Notes under the pieces: generated by a model
Told to the model about the DNA's origin: nothing
Seen by the model: the letters and a program-made list of their open reading frames with translations, nothing else
Databases searched by the model: none
Program-made: the position numbers and the translations under genes
Assembly (NCBI GenBank): GCA_910585075.1
Contig: CAJUED010000005.1
Location: 69,880 to 133,879 of the forward strand
DNA length: 64,000 bases
From: an uncultured Lachnospiraceae bacterium
Lineage (GTDB): Bacteria > Bacillota > Clostridia > Lachnospirales > Lachnospiraceae
Direction of reading: 5' to 3'
In this document: one piece after another, positions 8,525-16,756 of the stretch
Layout: each line of letters opens with the position of its first letter
How positions within the stretch are numbered: the stretch's first letter is position 1

Positions 8525-10942
8525 ATGAAGGATTATTTGAAAATCGAGACACATCCGATAGCAAATGCTGACAATGTGATTCAGGGCGACTGCTATCGTA
8601 TTACAGTGCTGACTTCCAGGCTGCTGCGTCTGGAATACAGCGAAGACGGGGTTTTTAATGATGCGGCAACGCAGATGGTTTTGAACAGAGATTTCCCTAA
8701 GACCACCTATCAGGTGAAAGACACAGGGGATGAGCTGCAGCTGATGACAGAGCATATACAGTTAAACTATGACAAAAAGGAATTCACCAGCCATGGCCTT
8801 TCCTGTAAATGCCTGGGCGTAAAGGGCGCTTATTTTGTCAGGACATGGTATTATGGAGAGCAGGAAGAAGAAGGCGGCTTTATATCAAATTTAAAGGGAA
8901 CTGCCAGAACACTGGATATGGTGAATGGAGCCTGCAAGCTGGAAGACGGTATTATGTCAAGGGGCGGTCATGCCGTGCTTGACGATTCCACGTCTCTGGT
9001 GCTTACGGAAGATGGTTTTGTGGCGCCAAGGAAAAAAGGCACAAAGGATTTGTATTTCTTTGGCTATGGCCATGAGTATTTGGATGCCCTTAAGGATTTC
9101 TACTATCTGTGCGGCAAGACTCCCATGCTTCCCAGATTTGCACTTGGAAACTGGTGGAGCCGCTACTATCAGTATACGGAAAAATCTTATATGGAGCTGA
9201 TGGAGCGCTTTGATAAAGAAAACATTCCTTTCAGCGTGGCGGTTATCGATATGGACTGGCATCTGGTAGAGATTGACCCTAAATACGGAAGCGGCTGGAC
9301 AGGTTATACCTGGAACAAAGACTTTTTCCCGGATCCGGAAGGCTTTTTACGTAAGCTCCATGACCGTGGCATGAAGACTACCTTAAATGTTCATCCTGCT
9401 GACGGTATCCGTGCTTATGAGGACTGCTATCCAAGGGTAGCTAAGGCTATGGGAGTGGATACTTCCAAGGAAGAACCGGTTAACTTTGATATTGCAGACC
9501 CTAAATTCCTTTCCGTTTATTTTGATGATGTACATCATCCTATGGAAGATGAAGGCGTGGATTTCTGGTGGCTTGACTGGCAACAGGGAACCAACACCAA
9601 GATTGAAGGGTTAGACCCTCTGTGGATGCTGAATCACTTCCATTATCTGGACAGCGGCAGAGATGGAAAGAGACCTATGACCTTCTCCCGCTATGCAGGT
9701 CCCGGCTCACACCGTTATCCCGTAGGATTTTCAGGTGATACGCATATTACATGGGATTCCTTAGATTTCCAGCCTTATTTTACCAATACGGCTTCTAATA
9801 TTGGTTATGGATGGTGGAGCCATGATATCGGCGGCCATATGCTGGGATACAGGGATGAGGAGCTTGAGGTGCGTTGGTACCAGTACGGCGTATTTTCACC
9901 AATAAACCGTCTGCACAGCAGTAACAGCCGATTCAGCGGCAAGGAGCCCTGGAAGTTCAGTATGGAAGCTGACCATATTATGAGCGAGTTCCTGAGACTG
10001 CGCCACCGTCTGGTTCCTTATCTGTACACAATGAATTATCGTGCATGGAAGGATGATGAGCCTCTCTGCCAGCCTATGTATTATATTGCGCCGGATGAGA
10101 TGGCAGCTTATAAAGTGCCTAATGAGTATCTGTTTGGTACGGAACTTATCGTAGCCCCTGTGACCACAAAACGTATTCCAAGTGTGCGCCTTGCAAAGGT
10201 AAACGCTTGGCTGCCTGAAGGGCTTTGGTTTGATTTCTTTAATGGAACCGTTTATAATGGCGGACGTACCATGGAACTGTACAGGCCTCTTTCTCAGATA
10301 CCTGTTCTGGCTAAGGCAGGTGCAATCATACCTATGACAGACCAGATCAGTGCAAAGGAAGTGGAGCAGAACCCAGAGAGCCTTGAGGTAAGAGTATACG
10401 CCGGCGCTGACGGTGCCTTCACTCTCTATGAGGATGATAATGTTTCCTGCGGTTATGAAAAGGATGACTGTGCAAAGACTCCTATGGAATTAAGCTGGGG
10501 AGAGAAAAAGGCATTTGTGATAAATCCGGTTGAAGGAAACGCGGATCTTGTTCCCGCAAAGCGCAGCTACAGTATCCATGTAATTGGCAGCACAGCGGCA
10601 GAAGCTTCCGTTCTTAAAAATGGAAACAAGGTGGATGCAAAGGTTACTTACTGTGAAAAATGCCATGAGCTGTGCATTGAGCTTATAGATGTGGCTGCAA
10701 GCGATAAGGTTGAGATTTGCCTGCCCGGAGATGCCGATGTGGCAGTGAATCCGGTGATGGAGCAGGTGGACGAACTGCTGAACATGGCTGAAATTCCTTT
10801 TGTGATGAAAGAAACCCTTTTTGCACTGATGGATAAGTGTAAAGGGCAGTTAAACATCCTGACAGGCGAGTTACAGGCTATGGATCTTGATGACGGCCTG
10901 CGCGGTGCGCTGCTTGAGATTGTGACGGCATATCAGGTGTGA
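8525..10942 (+). CDS. GH31 family alpha-glucosidase (or related glycosidase)
   Basis: Cytoplasmic GH31 enzyme of 805 residues, in the same operon as the GH13 glucosidase. An N-terminal beta-sandwich (to about residue 210) precedes the barrel. The catalytic nucleophile is Asp351 in WWLDWQQG; the acid/base is Asp405 in FSGDTH, preceded by the conserved FSRYAGPGSHRYPVGFSGD region. The following WWSHDIGGHMLG and RWYQYGVFSPINRLHS stretches are typical of the family. A C-terminal region of about 200 residues holds further beta-domains. No signal peptide is present. Substrate cannot be fixed from sequence: alpha-glucosides are most likely from context, but GH31 also includes alpha-xylosidases. Confidence 0.9.
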   Translation: MKDYLKIETHPIANADNVIQGDCYRITVLTSRLLRLEYSEDGVFNDAATQMVLNRDFPKTTYQVKDTGDELQLMTEHIQLNYDKKEFTSHGLSCKCLGVKGAYFVRTWYYGEQEEEGGFISNLKGTARTLDMVNGACKLEDGIMSRGGHAVLDDSTSLVLTEDGFVAPRKKGTKDLYFFGYGHEYLDALKDFYYLCGKTPMLPRFALGNWWSRYYQYTEKSYMELMERFDKENIPFSVAVIDMDWHLVEIDPKYGSGWTGYTWNKDFFPDPEGFLRKLHDRGMKTTLNVHPADGIRAYEDCYPRVAKAMGVDTSKEEPVNFDIADPKFLSVYFDDVHHPMEDEGVDFWWLDWQQGTNTKIEGLDPLWMLNHFHYLDSGRDGKRPMTFSRYAGPGSHRYPVGFSGDTHITWDSLDFQPYFTNTASNIGYGWWSHDIGGHMLGYRDEELEVRWYQYGVFSPINRLHSSNSRFSGKEPWKFSMEADHIMSEFLRLRHRLVPYLYTMNYRAWKDDEPLCQPMYYIAPDEMAAYKVPNEYLFGTELIVAPVTTKRIPSVRLAKVNAWLPEGLWFDFFNGTVYNGGRTMELYRPLSQIPVLAKAGAIIPMTDQISAKEVEQNPESLEVRVYAGADGAFTLYEDDNVSCGYEKDDCAKTPMELSWGEKKAFVINPVEGNADLVPAKRSYSIHVIGSTAAEASVLKNGNKVDAKVTYCEKCHELCIELIDVAASDKVEICLPGDADVAVNPVMEQVDELLNMAEIPFVMKETLFALMDKCKGQLNILTGELQAMDLDDGLRGALLEIVTAYQV

Positions 10943-10998
10943 GACCCTAAAATGTAAGAAGAACATAAGAAGAACAATTGAATTGTTCGGATAAATAA

Positions 10999-11039
10999 AA
11001 AATACGCTAAGGTTGTGCTTTGCAGCCTTAGCGTATTTT
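10999..11039. terminator. Strong bidirectional terminator
   Basis: A perfect 14-bp stem (AAAATACGCTAAGG with CCTTAGCGTATTTT) has A-runs and T-runs on both sides. It lies between the convergent GH31 and AraC genes and can stop transcription from either direction. Confidence 0.85.
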
Positions 11040-11043
11040 ATTC

Positions 11044-11080
11044 AATAAGCTGTCTCGCAAAGAGGTGGAGGCGTTTGGTG
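11044..11080 (+). repeat. Dispersed repeat family A, copy 1
   Basis: This stretch begins AATAAGCTGTCTCGCAAAG and ends GGCGTTTGGTG. It matches the family-A repeat also found at 20184, 46181, 46218 and 50894. It sits between a terminator and the 3' end of the AraC gene. Divergence from the other copies is moderate (about 70-75 percent by eye). Confidence 0.6.
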
Positions 11081-11086
11081 TGTATA

Positions 11087-11992
11087 TCATATGCCATAAT
11101 TATTCACCGCCGCCCGATAATCCACAGGGGTGCTGCCCGTCTCGGCCTTAAACCGTTTCGAAAAATAGCTGGGACTGGAAAAGCCGCAGTCCAGGGCAAT
11201 GGTAGTGATAGGAGCATCCGTAAGGGAGAGCCGTTCGGCGGCAGTATAGATGCGGCGCCTCTGGAGATATTCGGTAGGGCTACAGTGCAGATAGCGTTTG
11301 AATACCTTCTGACAGGCGCGGACGCAGATATTTCCCTGACGGGCGATATCTTCCACAGTGATCTGTTCTCCCAAATGCCCGTCAATCCAGCGCAGCATAT
11401 CTTTTACCCTTGCTTCCTGCGCTGCCGTGACTTTCTGGGAGGGAAATACGTTGCCTTTTTGTTTTGACAAAAGGACAATCTGCGACAGTGCCCAGCGCAC
11501 GGCAAGTTCATAGCCAACAGGTTCATCCCGGCACAGGCGGAAAACATCATGGAAAGCCTGAAAAAAGTCAGCATCCTCGCCTTCGGGATGAAAGTGCAAA
11601 AAAGCCGGACCTTTTTTTAGAAGGGGCCGGACGTAAGCAGTGTCAAACAAACTGCCGGGGGCTCCGGCTACGATACCCGGGTCGAACAGAAAAGAGCGGA
11701 ACAGGCCCGGTTCTTCCCCAAACCGGAAAGAGTGCAAGACTTCGGAGTTGATAAAGCAGCCTTCTCCCTTGGAGAGAGTGAAGATCTTTTCACCGGCATT
11801 TATCTGAACGCTGCCCTCCAAAAGGAGGAATACTTCCATTTCGTGATGCCAGTGAGGCTGGATATGGGAGTGTGGGACAGAGTGATTCCGGGTAGCGGTT
11901 TCATTGACTGTCAGATCGAACAGCGGGGAGGTATTTTCTAATATTTCCTGACGCTGGTCGTTTAAATACATATCAGGTCCATATCTTATCAC
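11087..11992 (-). CDS. AraC family regulator with N-terminal cupin domain
   Basis: Transcription factor of 301 residues. The N-terminal half is an AraC-binding-type cupin (HSHIQPHWHHEMEVFLLLEG near residues 40-60, then HSFRFGEEPG), which in this family senses a sugar or related ligand. The C-terminal hundred residues hold two helix-turn-helix units (QITVEDIARQGNICVRACQKVF and PITTIALDCGFSSPSYFSKRFK). The start is a GTG with AGGAGG seven bases upstream. It lies between the glucosidases and a divergently transcribed MFS gene, so it probably controls one or both. Confidence 0.9.
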   Translation of the reverse strand: MIRYGPDMYLNDQRQEILENTSPLFDLTVNETATRNHSVPHSHIQPHWHHEMEVFLLLEGSVQINAGEKIFTLSKGEGCFINSEVLHSFRFGEEPGLFRSFLFDPGIVAGAPGSLFDTAYVRPLLKKGPAFLHFHPEGEDADFFQAFHDVFRLCRDEPVGYELAVRWALSQIVLLSKQKGNVFPSQKVTAAQEARVKDMLRWIDGHLGEQITVEDIARQGNICVRACQKVFKRYLHCSPTEYLQRRRIYTAAERLSLTDAPITTIALDCGFSSPSYFSKRFKAETGSTPVDYRAAVNNYGI

Positions 11993-12170
11993 ATGATTTC
12001 CTCCTTTCGTTCGCTGTGGTTATAGTATATGTCGCCAGAGTGTATGCGTCAAGTAGCGGCTTTTTGTATACTGCTTTCATGGGAAAAGCAGTACCGGTAC
12101 CGGTTACGGAGCGAAAGGAGCACTTCCTGCACATTCAATCTATGGGCTGTTGGCAAGAATGGAGATTATC

Positions 12171-13340
12171 ATGAAAAAGCAATATAAGGGGAGCTATTTA
12201 AGTTATATGACATTCTATTTTTTTGCATATTTTGCAATGGCGGCATTTACCTGTGTGCTGCCGGTTTATCTGACGGATATCGGTAAAACGGCGGGAGAAA
12301 TGTCCTTTATTGTATCGGCCTCCAGCTGCTTTTCCCTGGCGCTGGGGCCTTTAATAGGGTATTTATGCGACCGCACACAGCGGCCCCGGCTCATAAGCTG
12401 TTTATTGATGGCGGGTATGGGGGGTTCGGCTATGGCTTTTGCTTTCTTTAGAGAAACCTGGGCGCTTTTTCTGCTGCAGGGAGCGGCTATGTCCTTTTTT
12501 GGCGCCGCCCAGCCTGTTTCCGAACAGCTGGCGGCAAACGCCCCCTACCGCTATGGGGTGCTGCGCATCTGGGGGACCTTCGGATATGCATTAGGAGCCC
12601 AGGCTGCCGGACTGACGATACAGATTTTCCCAGGGCCCGTATTGTTTTCTGTGGCGGCGCTAACGTCAGCGCTTGCAGCTGCGGGGGTCGCAGCTATGGG
12701 CGGGCAGGGCATGCCTGGCGGACAAAGGGAAAGGACGGCAGGGGAGAAAAGACTGCCGCTGGCCTTTTTTCTGCACAACCCCGCTTTCCTTTTATACATA
12801 TTGATTTCTTTTTTAGTGATGGGCTGTTCCGGTGTGAACAATACATATCTTCCGCTGCTCCTTCAGGACTTTGGCGTTTCAATGGGAAAAGTGGGTACGG
12901 TATTGTCTGTGGGTACGCTGGTGGAAGTGCCGGTTATACTGTTCTCCAATAAGTTTATGGACCGCTTTTCCAGCAAGACCCTGTTGATGACCATCACAGG
13001 CATTTTTACGCTGCAGTATTTGCTTTACGCTGTGGCCTCCGGCCCCTGGGGAGTGATCATTCCGTTGATTCTGCTAAAGGCCATTGCCACCACACTGCTG
13101 ATGATGCTCAACTTAAAGGTAGTGCGTAACCTGGTAATGTCGAATCTTGTTACGGTAGCCCTTTCTATTGTAAATGCATGTAACGGTTTGGGCAGCATTT
13201 TTCTGCAAAACGCCGGGGGCGCTTTCGCAGACAGGTTTCCCTTGCAGACGCTGTATACTGCGCTGACAGGCCTGGCACTGCTGACCCTGTTGCTGTCTTT
13301 GTTTCTTCGGGTGGAAGACAGGGAGAAGGTGTTTGCATAG
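12171..13340 (+). CDS. MFS transporter (sugar/nucleoside symporter-like)
   Basis: Polytopic major facilitator of 389 residues with about 12 hydrophobic helices. The start at ATG 12171 is chosen because GGAG lies six bases upstream; in-frame upstream starts have no such site. The first helix region (SYMTFYFFAYFAMAAFTCVLPVYL) and the loop GPLIGYLCDRTQRPRL are like the LacY/nucleoside-H+ symporter branch (MFS_1). It diverges from the AraC gene, a common arrangement for a regulated sugar transporter. Substrate is unknown; a glucoside released or taken up at this locus is a reasonable guess. Confidence 0.82.
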   Translation: MKKQYKGSYLSYMTFYFFAYFAMAAFTCVLPVYLTDIGKTAGEMSFIVSASSCFSLALGPLIGYLCDRTQRPRLISCLLMAGMGGSAMAFAFFRETWALFLLQGAAMSFFGAAQPVSEQLAANAPYRYGVLRIWGTFGYALGAQAAGLTIQIFPGPVLFSVAALTSALAAAGVAAMGGQGMPGGQRERTAGEKRLPLAFFLHNPAFLLYILISFLVMGCSGVNNTYLPLLLQDFGVSMGKVGTVLSVGTLVEVPVILFSNKFMDRFSSKTLLMTITGIFTLQYLLYAVASGPWGVIIPLILLKAIATTLLMMLNLKVVRNLVMSNLVTVALSIVNACNGLGSIFLQNAGGAFADRFPLQTLYTALTGLALLTLLLSLFLRVEDREKVFA

Positions 13341-13470
13341 TATCAGGCACAGGCCCGGAGAAGCTGTATTTTGAATTATGCTGACAGATAAAAAGCAGCC
13401 TTTGCACGTTGAATGCACAGGCTGTTTTTGGTGTGATGAGTTGGCCTTTGAAGCGAGGGTGTCTGCTGGT

Positions 13471-14313
13471 TCAGGATTCCTGTTTGCGGAGCTCGGAAGG
13501 CGTACATCCATATAAGTTTTTGAAACTTGCATTAAACCTTTTTTGATTGGTGAATCCGTTCATTTCCATGACTTCCGCAATGGGCGTGTCGGTATGTACC
13601 AAATCCTGGTAGACATGATTCAGCCTGATTCCCGTCAGATACTGCTGGAAGGTAATCCCCATGTTTTGATGAAACAGGCGGCAGAAATATTCCCGGCTGA
13701 TAGAGAGCTGTTCTGCCACGTCAGTTAAGGAAATAGACTCACTGTAGTGTTCTTCAACCCAAGGAAGTATCTGATGAATCCGCTCCGTCAACAGCTGGCT
13801 GGAATCTGAAGCTTCTCCTTCCAGGCGTACGCTGAAATAGCGGAGGAGACGGGCCAGAACCTGGAGGATGATTCCATCTGATTCCAAGGGAACTTCAGGT
13901 GTTTCCAGCAAATACAGCTTTGTCAGCTGGGACATGAGCTGACAGATCTCATAATAGAAGGGAAACTGTTCATCACTGATTTCATCAGGCATGCACCTGA
14001 TTTGATAAAGGTGAATATCCGGTAGATAGCTTTTTAATTTATCCTTGGAAACATGGACGCAGATGTTCATAGCCTGTTCACCGGGGATTAGCATGCTGTG
14101 TGCCTGACGAGATTCTATTACGGTAAGATTTTTCCGGGGAAGATGGTACTTTGCCCCTTCCATTAAAAGTTCCGCATCTCCGTTAAGTGGATACAGAAAT
14201 TCCAGCGTCTCGTGCCAATGCAGCGGGTTAAAGCCGCCGGGGAGAGTCTGGTAAAGAATGCGTATTCCAAGAGGACTGCTCTTTTGAGGTTGTTCATAGT
14301 AGCTGTGATTCAT
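13471..14313 (-). CDS. AraC family regulator with N-terminal cupin domain
   Basis: Transcription factor of 280 residues, start ATG at 14313 with a GGAGG behind it. The N-terminal cupin carries FNPLHWHETLEFLYPLNGDAE. The C-terminal AraC domain has two helix-turn-helix units (ISLTDVAEQLSISREYFCRLF and PIAEVMEMNGFTNQKRFNASFK) and ends CTPSELRKQES. It diverges from the array of four small peptide genes across about 220 bases and is the obvious candidate regulator for them. It also converges with the MFS gene. Confidence 0.9.
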   Translation of the reverse strand: MNHSYYEQPQKSSPLGIRILYQTLPGGFNPLHWHETLEFLYPLNGDAELLMEGAKYHLPRKNLTVIESRQAHSMLIPGEQAMNICVHVSKDKLKSYLPDIHLYQIRCMPDEISDEQFPFYYEICQLMSQLTKLYLLETPEVPLESDGIILQVLARLLRYFSVRLEGEASDSSQLLTERIHQILPWVEEHYSESISLTDVAEQLSISREYFCRLFHQNMGITFQQYLTGIRLNHVYQDLVHTDTPIAEVMEMNGFTNQKRFNASFKNLYGCTPSELRKQES

Positions 14314-14530
14314 AAATATCCTCCATATTACTGTCAGATTGGAAGTTGGCGGCGTTTGATGTCAATATTGCCTTAAAAGAAGTCAAAAAAATATCTAGTT
14401 CAAACCCCGATAAAGGAGTATGCTTCGTATTGTAAACGGAACAGAGATAACAACAAAGCTGGTAACAAAATCAATGATAACATCTCTGAATCCAAAAATC
14501 AAACGCATCAAAAAGAAAGGGGTGCCGAAC

Positions 14531-14677
14531 ATGAAAAATTATATGAAGACAATGGTAGAAAGCTATTTTATGAACAATCTGGTTGCTTTATTACATGTAG
14601 GAAATGAAGATGCACCTGAAGAAGTGCTGAAAAGAAACTCCTATACCTTGTTAAATATATCTCCCAGATTTTTCTAA
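14531..14677 (+). CDS. Small peptide of a four-member tandem array, copy 1
   Basis: A 48-residue peptide starting MKNYMKTMVESYF and ending LLNISPRFF, behind AAGGGGTGCC. It is the first of four adjacent paralogues. The N-terminal half is amphipathic, the middle is acidic (GNEDAPEE), and the C-terminal RNSYTLLNISPRFF is nearly invariant. There is no Cys, no double-Gly cleavage site and no membrane helix. Differences from copy 2 are partly synonymous, which argues that the protein sequence is under selection. An in-frame extension to 14420 is unlikely because its start has no properly spaced ribosome site and the other copies lack it. I do not recognise the family. Confidence 0.75.
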   Translation: MKNYMKTMVESYFMNNLVALLHVGNEDAPEEVLKRNSYTLLNISPRFF

Positions 14678-14811
14678 GAGGAAACATTCTGACAGAACAT
14701 TAAAGAAAAAGTGTTAGTGAATGGTTCGGAGGAAAACTGAATAAGGAAAGTAAAAAAAGAAGAAAACGGAAACTGATTCATAGAAAAGAAAGAAGAAAGG
14801 TGGATTTTGTT

Positions 14812-14958
14812 ATGAAGAATTATATGAAGACAATGGTAGAAAGCTATTTTAAAAATAATCTGGTTGCTCTGTTACATGTAGGAAATGAAGATGTACCGGA
14901 GGAAATGCTGAAAAGAAACTCTTATGCATTGCTTAATGTATCTCCCAGATTTTTCTAA
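14812..14958 (+). CDS. Small peptide of a four-member tandem array, copy 2
   Basis: A 48-residue peptide with the same start (MKNYMKTMVESYF) and the C-terminus RNSYALLNVSPRFF. Its ribosome site, GAAAGGTGGATTTTGTT before the ATG, is shared with copies 3 and 4. Copy 2 and copy 3 differ by one residue (Lys6 to Arg) and a few synonymous changes, and their upstream stretches (AACTGATTCATA and following) are also duplicated. The unit of duplication is therefore about 217 bases and recent. Function unknown. Confidence 0.78.
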   Translation: MKNYMKTMVESYFKNNLVALLHVGNEDVPEEMLKRNSYALLNVSPRFF

Positions 14959-15028
14959 AAACAATTGAAATGAAGAAGAAAATGGAAACTGATTCATAAA
15001 GAATGAAAGAAGAAAGGTGGATTTTGTT

Positions 15029-15175
15029 ATGAAGAATTATATGAGAACAATGGTAGAAAGCTATTTTAAAAATAATCTGGTTGCTCTGTTACATGTAGGA
15101 AATGAAGATGTACCGGAGGAAATGCTGAAAAGAAATTCTTATGCATTGTTAAATGTATCTCCCAGATTTTTCTAA
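15029..15175 (+). CDS. Small peptide of a four-member tandem array, copy 3
   Basis: A 48-residue peptide nearly identical to copy 2 (MKNYMRTMVESYF at the start, LLNVSPRFF at the end), with the same AGGTGG ribosome site eight bases before the ATG. Changes against copy 2 outside residue 6 are silent (for example AAC to AAT and CTT to TTA). It supports recent duplication with the protein preserved. Confidence 0.78.
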   Translation: MKNYMRTMVESYFKNNLVALLHVGNEDVPEEMLKRNSYALLNVSPRFF

Positions 15176-15260
15176 AAAAAGTGTTGTAAAAAGTGTTATT
15201 AAATATAGTAGACAAATAAATGATAAGTAAAATTGAAAATTCAGAAAGGTGGATTTTGTT

Positions 15261-15407
15261 ATGAAAAATTATATGAAGACAATGGTAGAAAAATATTTTA
15301 CAAACAATCTGGCATCTTTGGCTCATATGAAAAGCGAGGATGATGCGGCAGAAATGTTAAAGAGAAATTCTTACACACTGCTCAATGTGTCTCCCAGAGC
15401 TTTTTAA
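15261..15407 (+). CDS. Small peptide of a four-member tandem array, copy 4
   Basis: The most diverged copy, still exactly 48 residues. It starts MKNYMKTMVEKYFTNNLASL, has a changed middle (AHMKSEDDAAEMLK) and keeps the C-terminus RNSYTLLNVSPRAF. The ribosome site is the same as in copies 2 and 3. Conservation of length, N-terminus and C-terminus, with a variable centre, suggests two functional ends joined by a spacer. Two intrinsic terminators follow within about 150 bases, so the array ends here. Confidence 0.77.
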   Translation: MKNYMKTMVEKYFTNNLASLAHMKSEDDAAEMLKRNSYTLLNVSPRAF

Positions 15408-15470
15408 GTAAATTAATTAAAAAAATAAACCAAAGAGAGAAGAAGAATGTATAATCGATGTCAGTAAAGG

Positions 15471-15509
15471 AGCCAGTGTTTTCCAGGATAGAGGACGCTG
15501 GCTTTTTCA
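15471..15509 (+). terminator. Intrinsic terminator of the peptide array
   Basis: AGCCAGTGT pairs with ACGCTGGCT (one G-U pair) and is followed by TTTTTC. It lies 64 bases after the last peptide stop codon. Confidence 0.8.
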
Positions 15510-15526
15510 ATTATGAATTATTCATG

Positions 15527-15558
15527 AAAATTGAGCGAAACACTTTCGCTCAATTTTG
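15527..15558 (+). terminator. Second intrinsic terminator
   Basis: AAAATTGAGCGAAA pairs perfectly with TTTCGCTCAATTTT around a three-base loop. The symmetrical A- and T-runs make it work in both directions, insulating the peptide array from the FKBP gene. Confidence 0.82.
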
Positions 15559-15614
15559 TTTTATGATATAAAAATATAGTAGCCTTTTGGCAGGAAGATT
15601 TTAAAAGGAATTTA

Positions 15615-16703
15615 GTGAAAGGAAATAAAGAAAATTTGATGAAAAGAAAGATTGCGGCAATACTTACAGCTATAATGGCAGTAGGGATTTTAGGGGCTTG
15701 TGGAGATAAGGATACCAGCGGGCTTGTATATATTTCAGATTTTGAGACAGAGGATTATGTTAAGTTAGGCGAATATATAGGCGCGGAGGTTGAGGTTGAG
15801 GAGCCTGAGGTTTCAGACGGCGAAGTGATGGTATACATGAAAAGTACTTTTTCAGGCTATGCGGAGGCTGTAAGCGGCCGCAGCGTGGAGATGGGAGATA
15901 CGGCCAATATTGACTATGAAGGTAAGATGGACGGCGTAGCCTTTGAGGGAGGAACGGCTAAAGGGACGGATTTGACTATCGGTTCCGGCAGGTTCATTCC
16001 CGGGTTTGAAGAACAGGTGGTGGGAATGGAAATCGGTCAGACCAGGGATATTGAGCTGGCCTTTCCGGACCCTTATACCAATAATCCGGATTTTTCAGGG
16101 AAAGATGTGGTGTTCACCGTGACAGTTAACAGCATCAGCGCGCCGGAGATTACGGATGAGCTGGTGAAAGGACTTGGCATTACGGACTGCGACAGTGTGG
16201 AAGCCTACAGACAATATGTGTACGACAATCTGATGGCCCAGGCTAAGGCGGATTTTCAGGAGGAGAAGATGGATGCAGCCGTGGCGGCTTTAGAGGAGAG
16301 CAGTACCTTTAAGGCACCGCCTGATGGGATGGTAAGCCGATTGAATGAGAATCTGAAAAGCACGTTGACCTCTTATGCGCAAATGTATGGAATGAGTCTT
16401 GAGCAGTATGTGTCCTATGCATATGGCGGCACAGTGGAAAACTATGAGGAATTTTTGACCGAGCAGGCAAAAAATACGGCGCAGCGTTACATTATGCTGG
16501 CGGTGGTCGCGGATCAGGAAGGTATTTCGGTGACGGACGAAGAACTGGAGTCGGAATTTGCTGAGCTTGCCACGGCTTATGGCTATGAAAGCGTGGAGGC
16601 CTATAAGGAGGAAGTCAATGTGGAAGCCTACAAGGAATTTCAATTGATTCAAAAGGCAAGGCAGTTCCTTGGGGAGAACGCGGTAGTGAAAAATAAGGGA
16701 TGA
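15615..16703 (+). CDS. FKBP-type peptidyl-prolyl isomerase lipoprotein (trigger-factor-like)
   Basis: Surface lipoprotein likely to help fold exported proteins. The signal peptide ends in the lipobox LGAC (Cys29 counting from the GTG at 15615, which has AAGGA five bases upstream; ATG 15639 is an alternative start but lacks a spaced site). An FKBP domain follows (GDTANIDYEGKMDGVAFEGG to VVFTVTVNSI, roughly residues 94-177). After it comes a helical region like the C-terminal chaperone domain of trigger factor (VKGLGITDCDSVEAYRQYV onward). The order FKBP then helices is that of trigger factor lacking the ribosome-binding domain but with a lipid anchor. About 362 residues. Confidence 0.88.
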   Translation: MKGNKENLMKRKIAAILTAIMAVGILGACGDKDTSGLVYISDFETEDYVKLGEYIGAEVEVEEPEVSDGEVMVYMKSTFSGYAEAVSGRSVEMGDTANIDYEGKMDGVAFEGGTAKGTDLTIGSGRFIPGFEEQVVGMEIGQTRDIELAFPDPYTNNPDFSGKDVVFTVTVNSISAPEITDELVKGLGITDCDSVEAYRQYVYDNLMAQAKADFQEEKMDAAVAALEESSTFKAPPDGMVSRLNENLKSTLTSYAQMYGMSLEQYVSYAYGGTVENYEEFLTEQAKNTAQRYIMLAVVADQEGISVTDEELESEFAELATAYGYESVEAYKEEVNVEAYKEFQLIQKARQFLGENAVVKNKG

Positions 16704-16756
16704 TGCAAAGTGCAGCTACATTTGTTTGTGCAGGGTGACAGGTGTGAAAGAGGAAG

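Noticed and set aside
12140..12165. GGGCTGTTGGCA word shared with 55120-55140
   Set aside because: Only 12 exact bases plus loose similarity; not enough to call a repeat.
14420..14530. N-terminal extension of the first small peptide gene
   Set aside because: The ATG at 14420 is one base from its AAGGAG, the other three paralogues lack the extension, and the 48-codon length is constant from the inner ATG.
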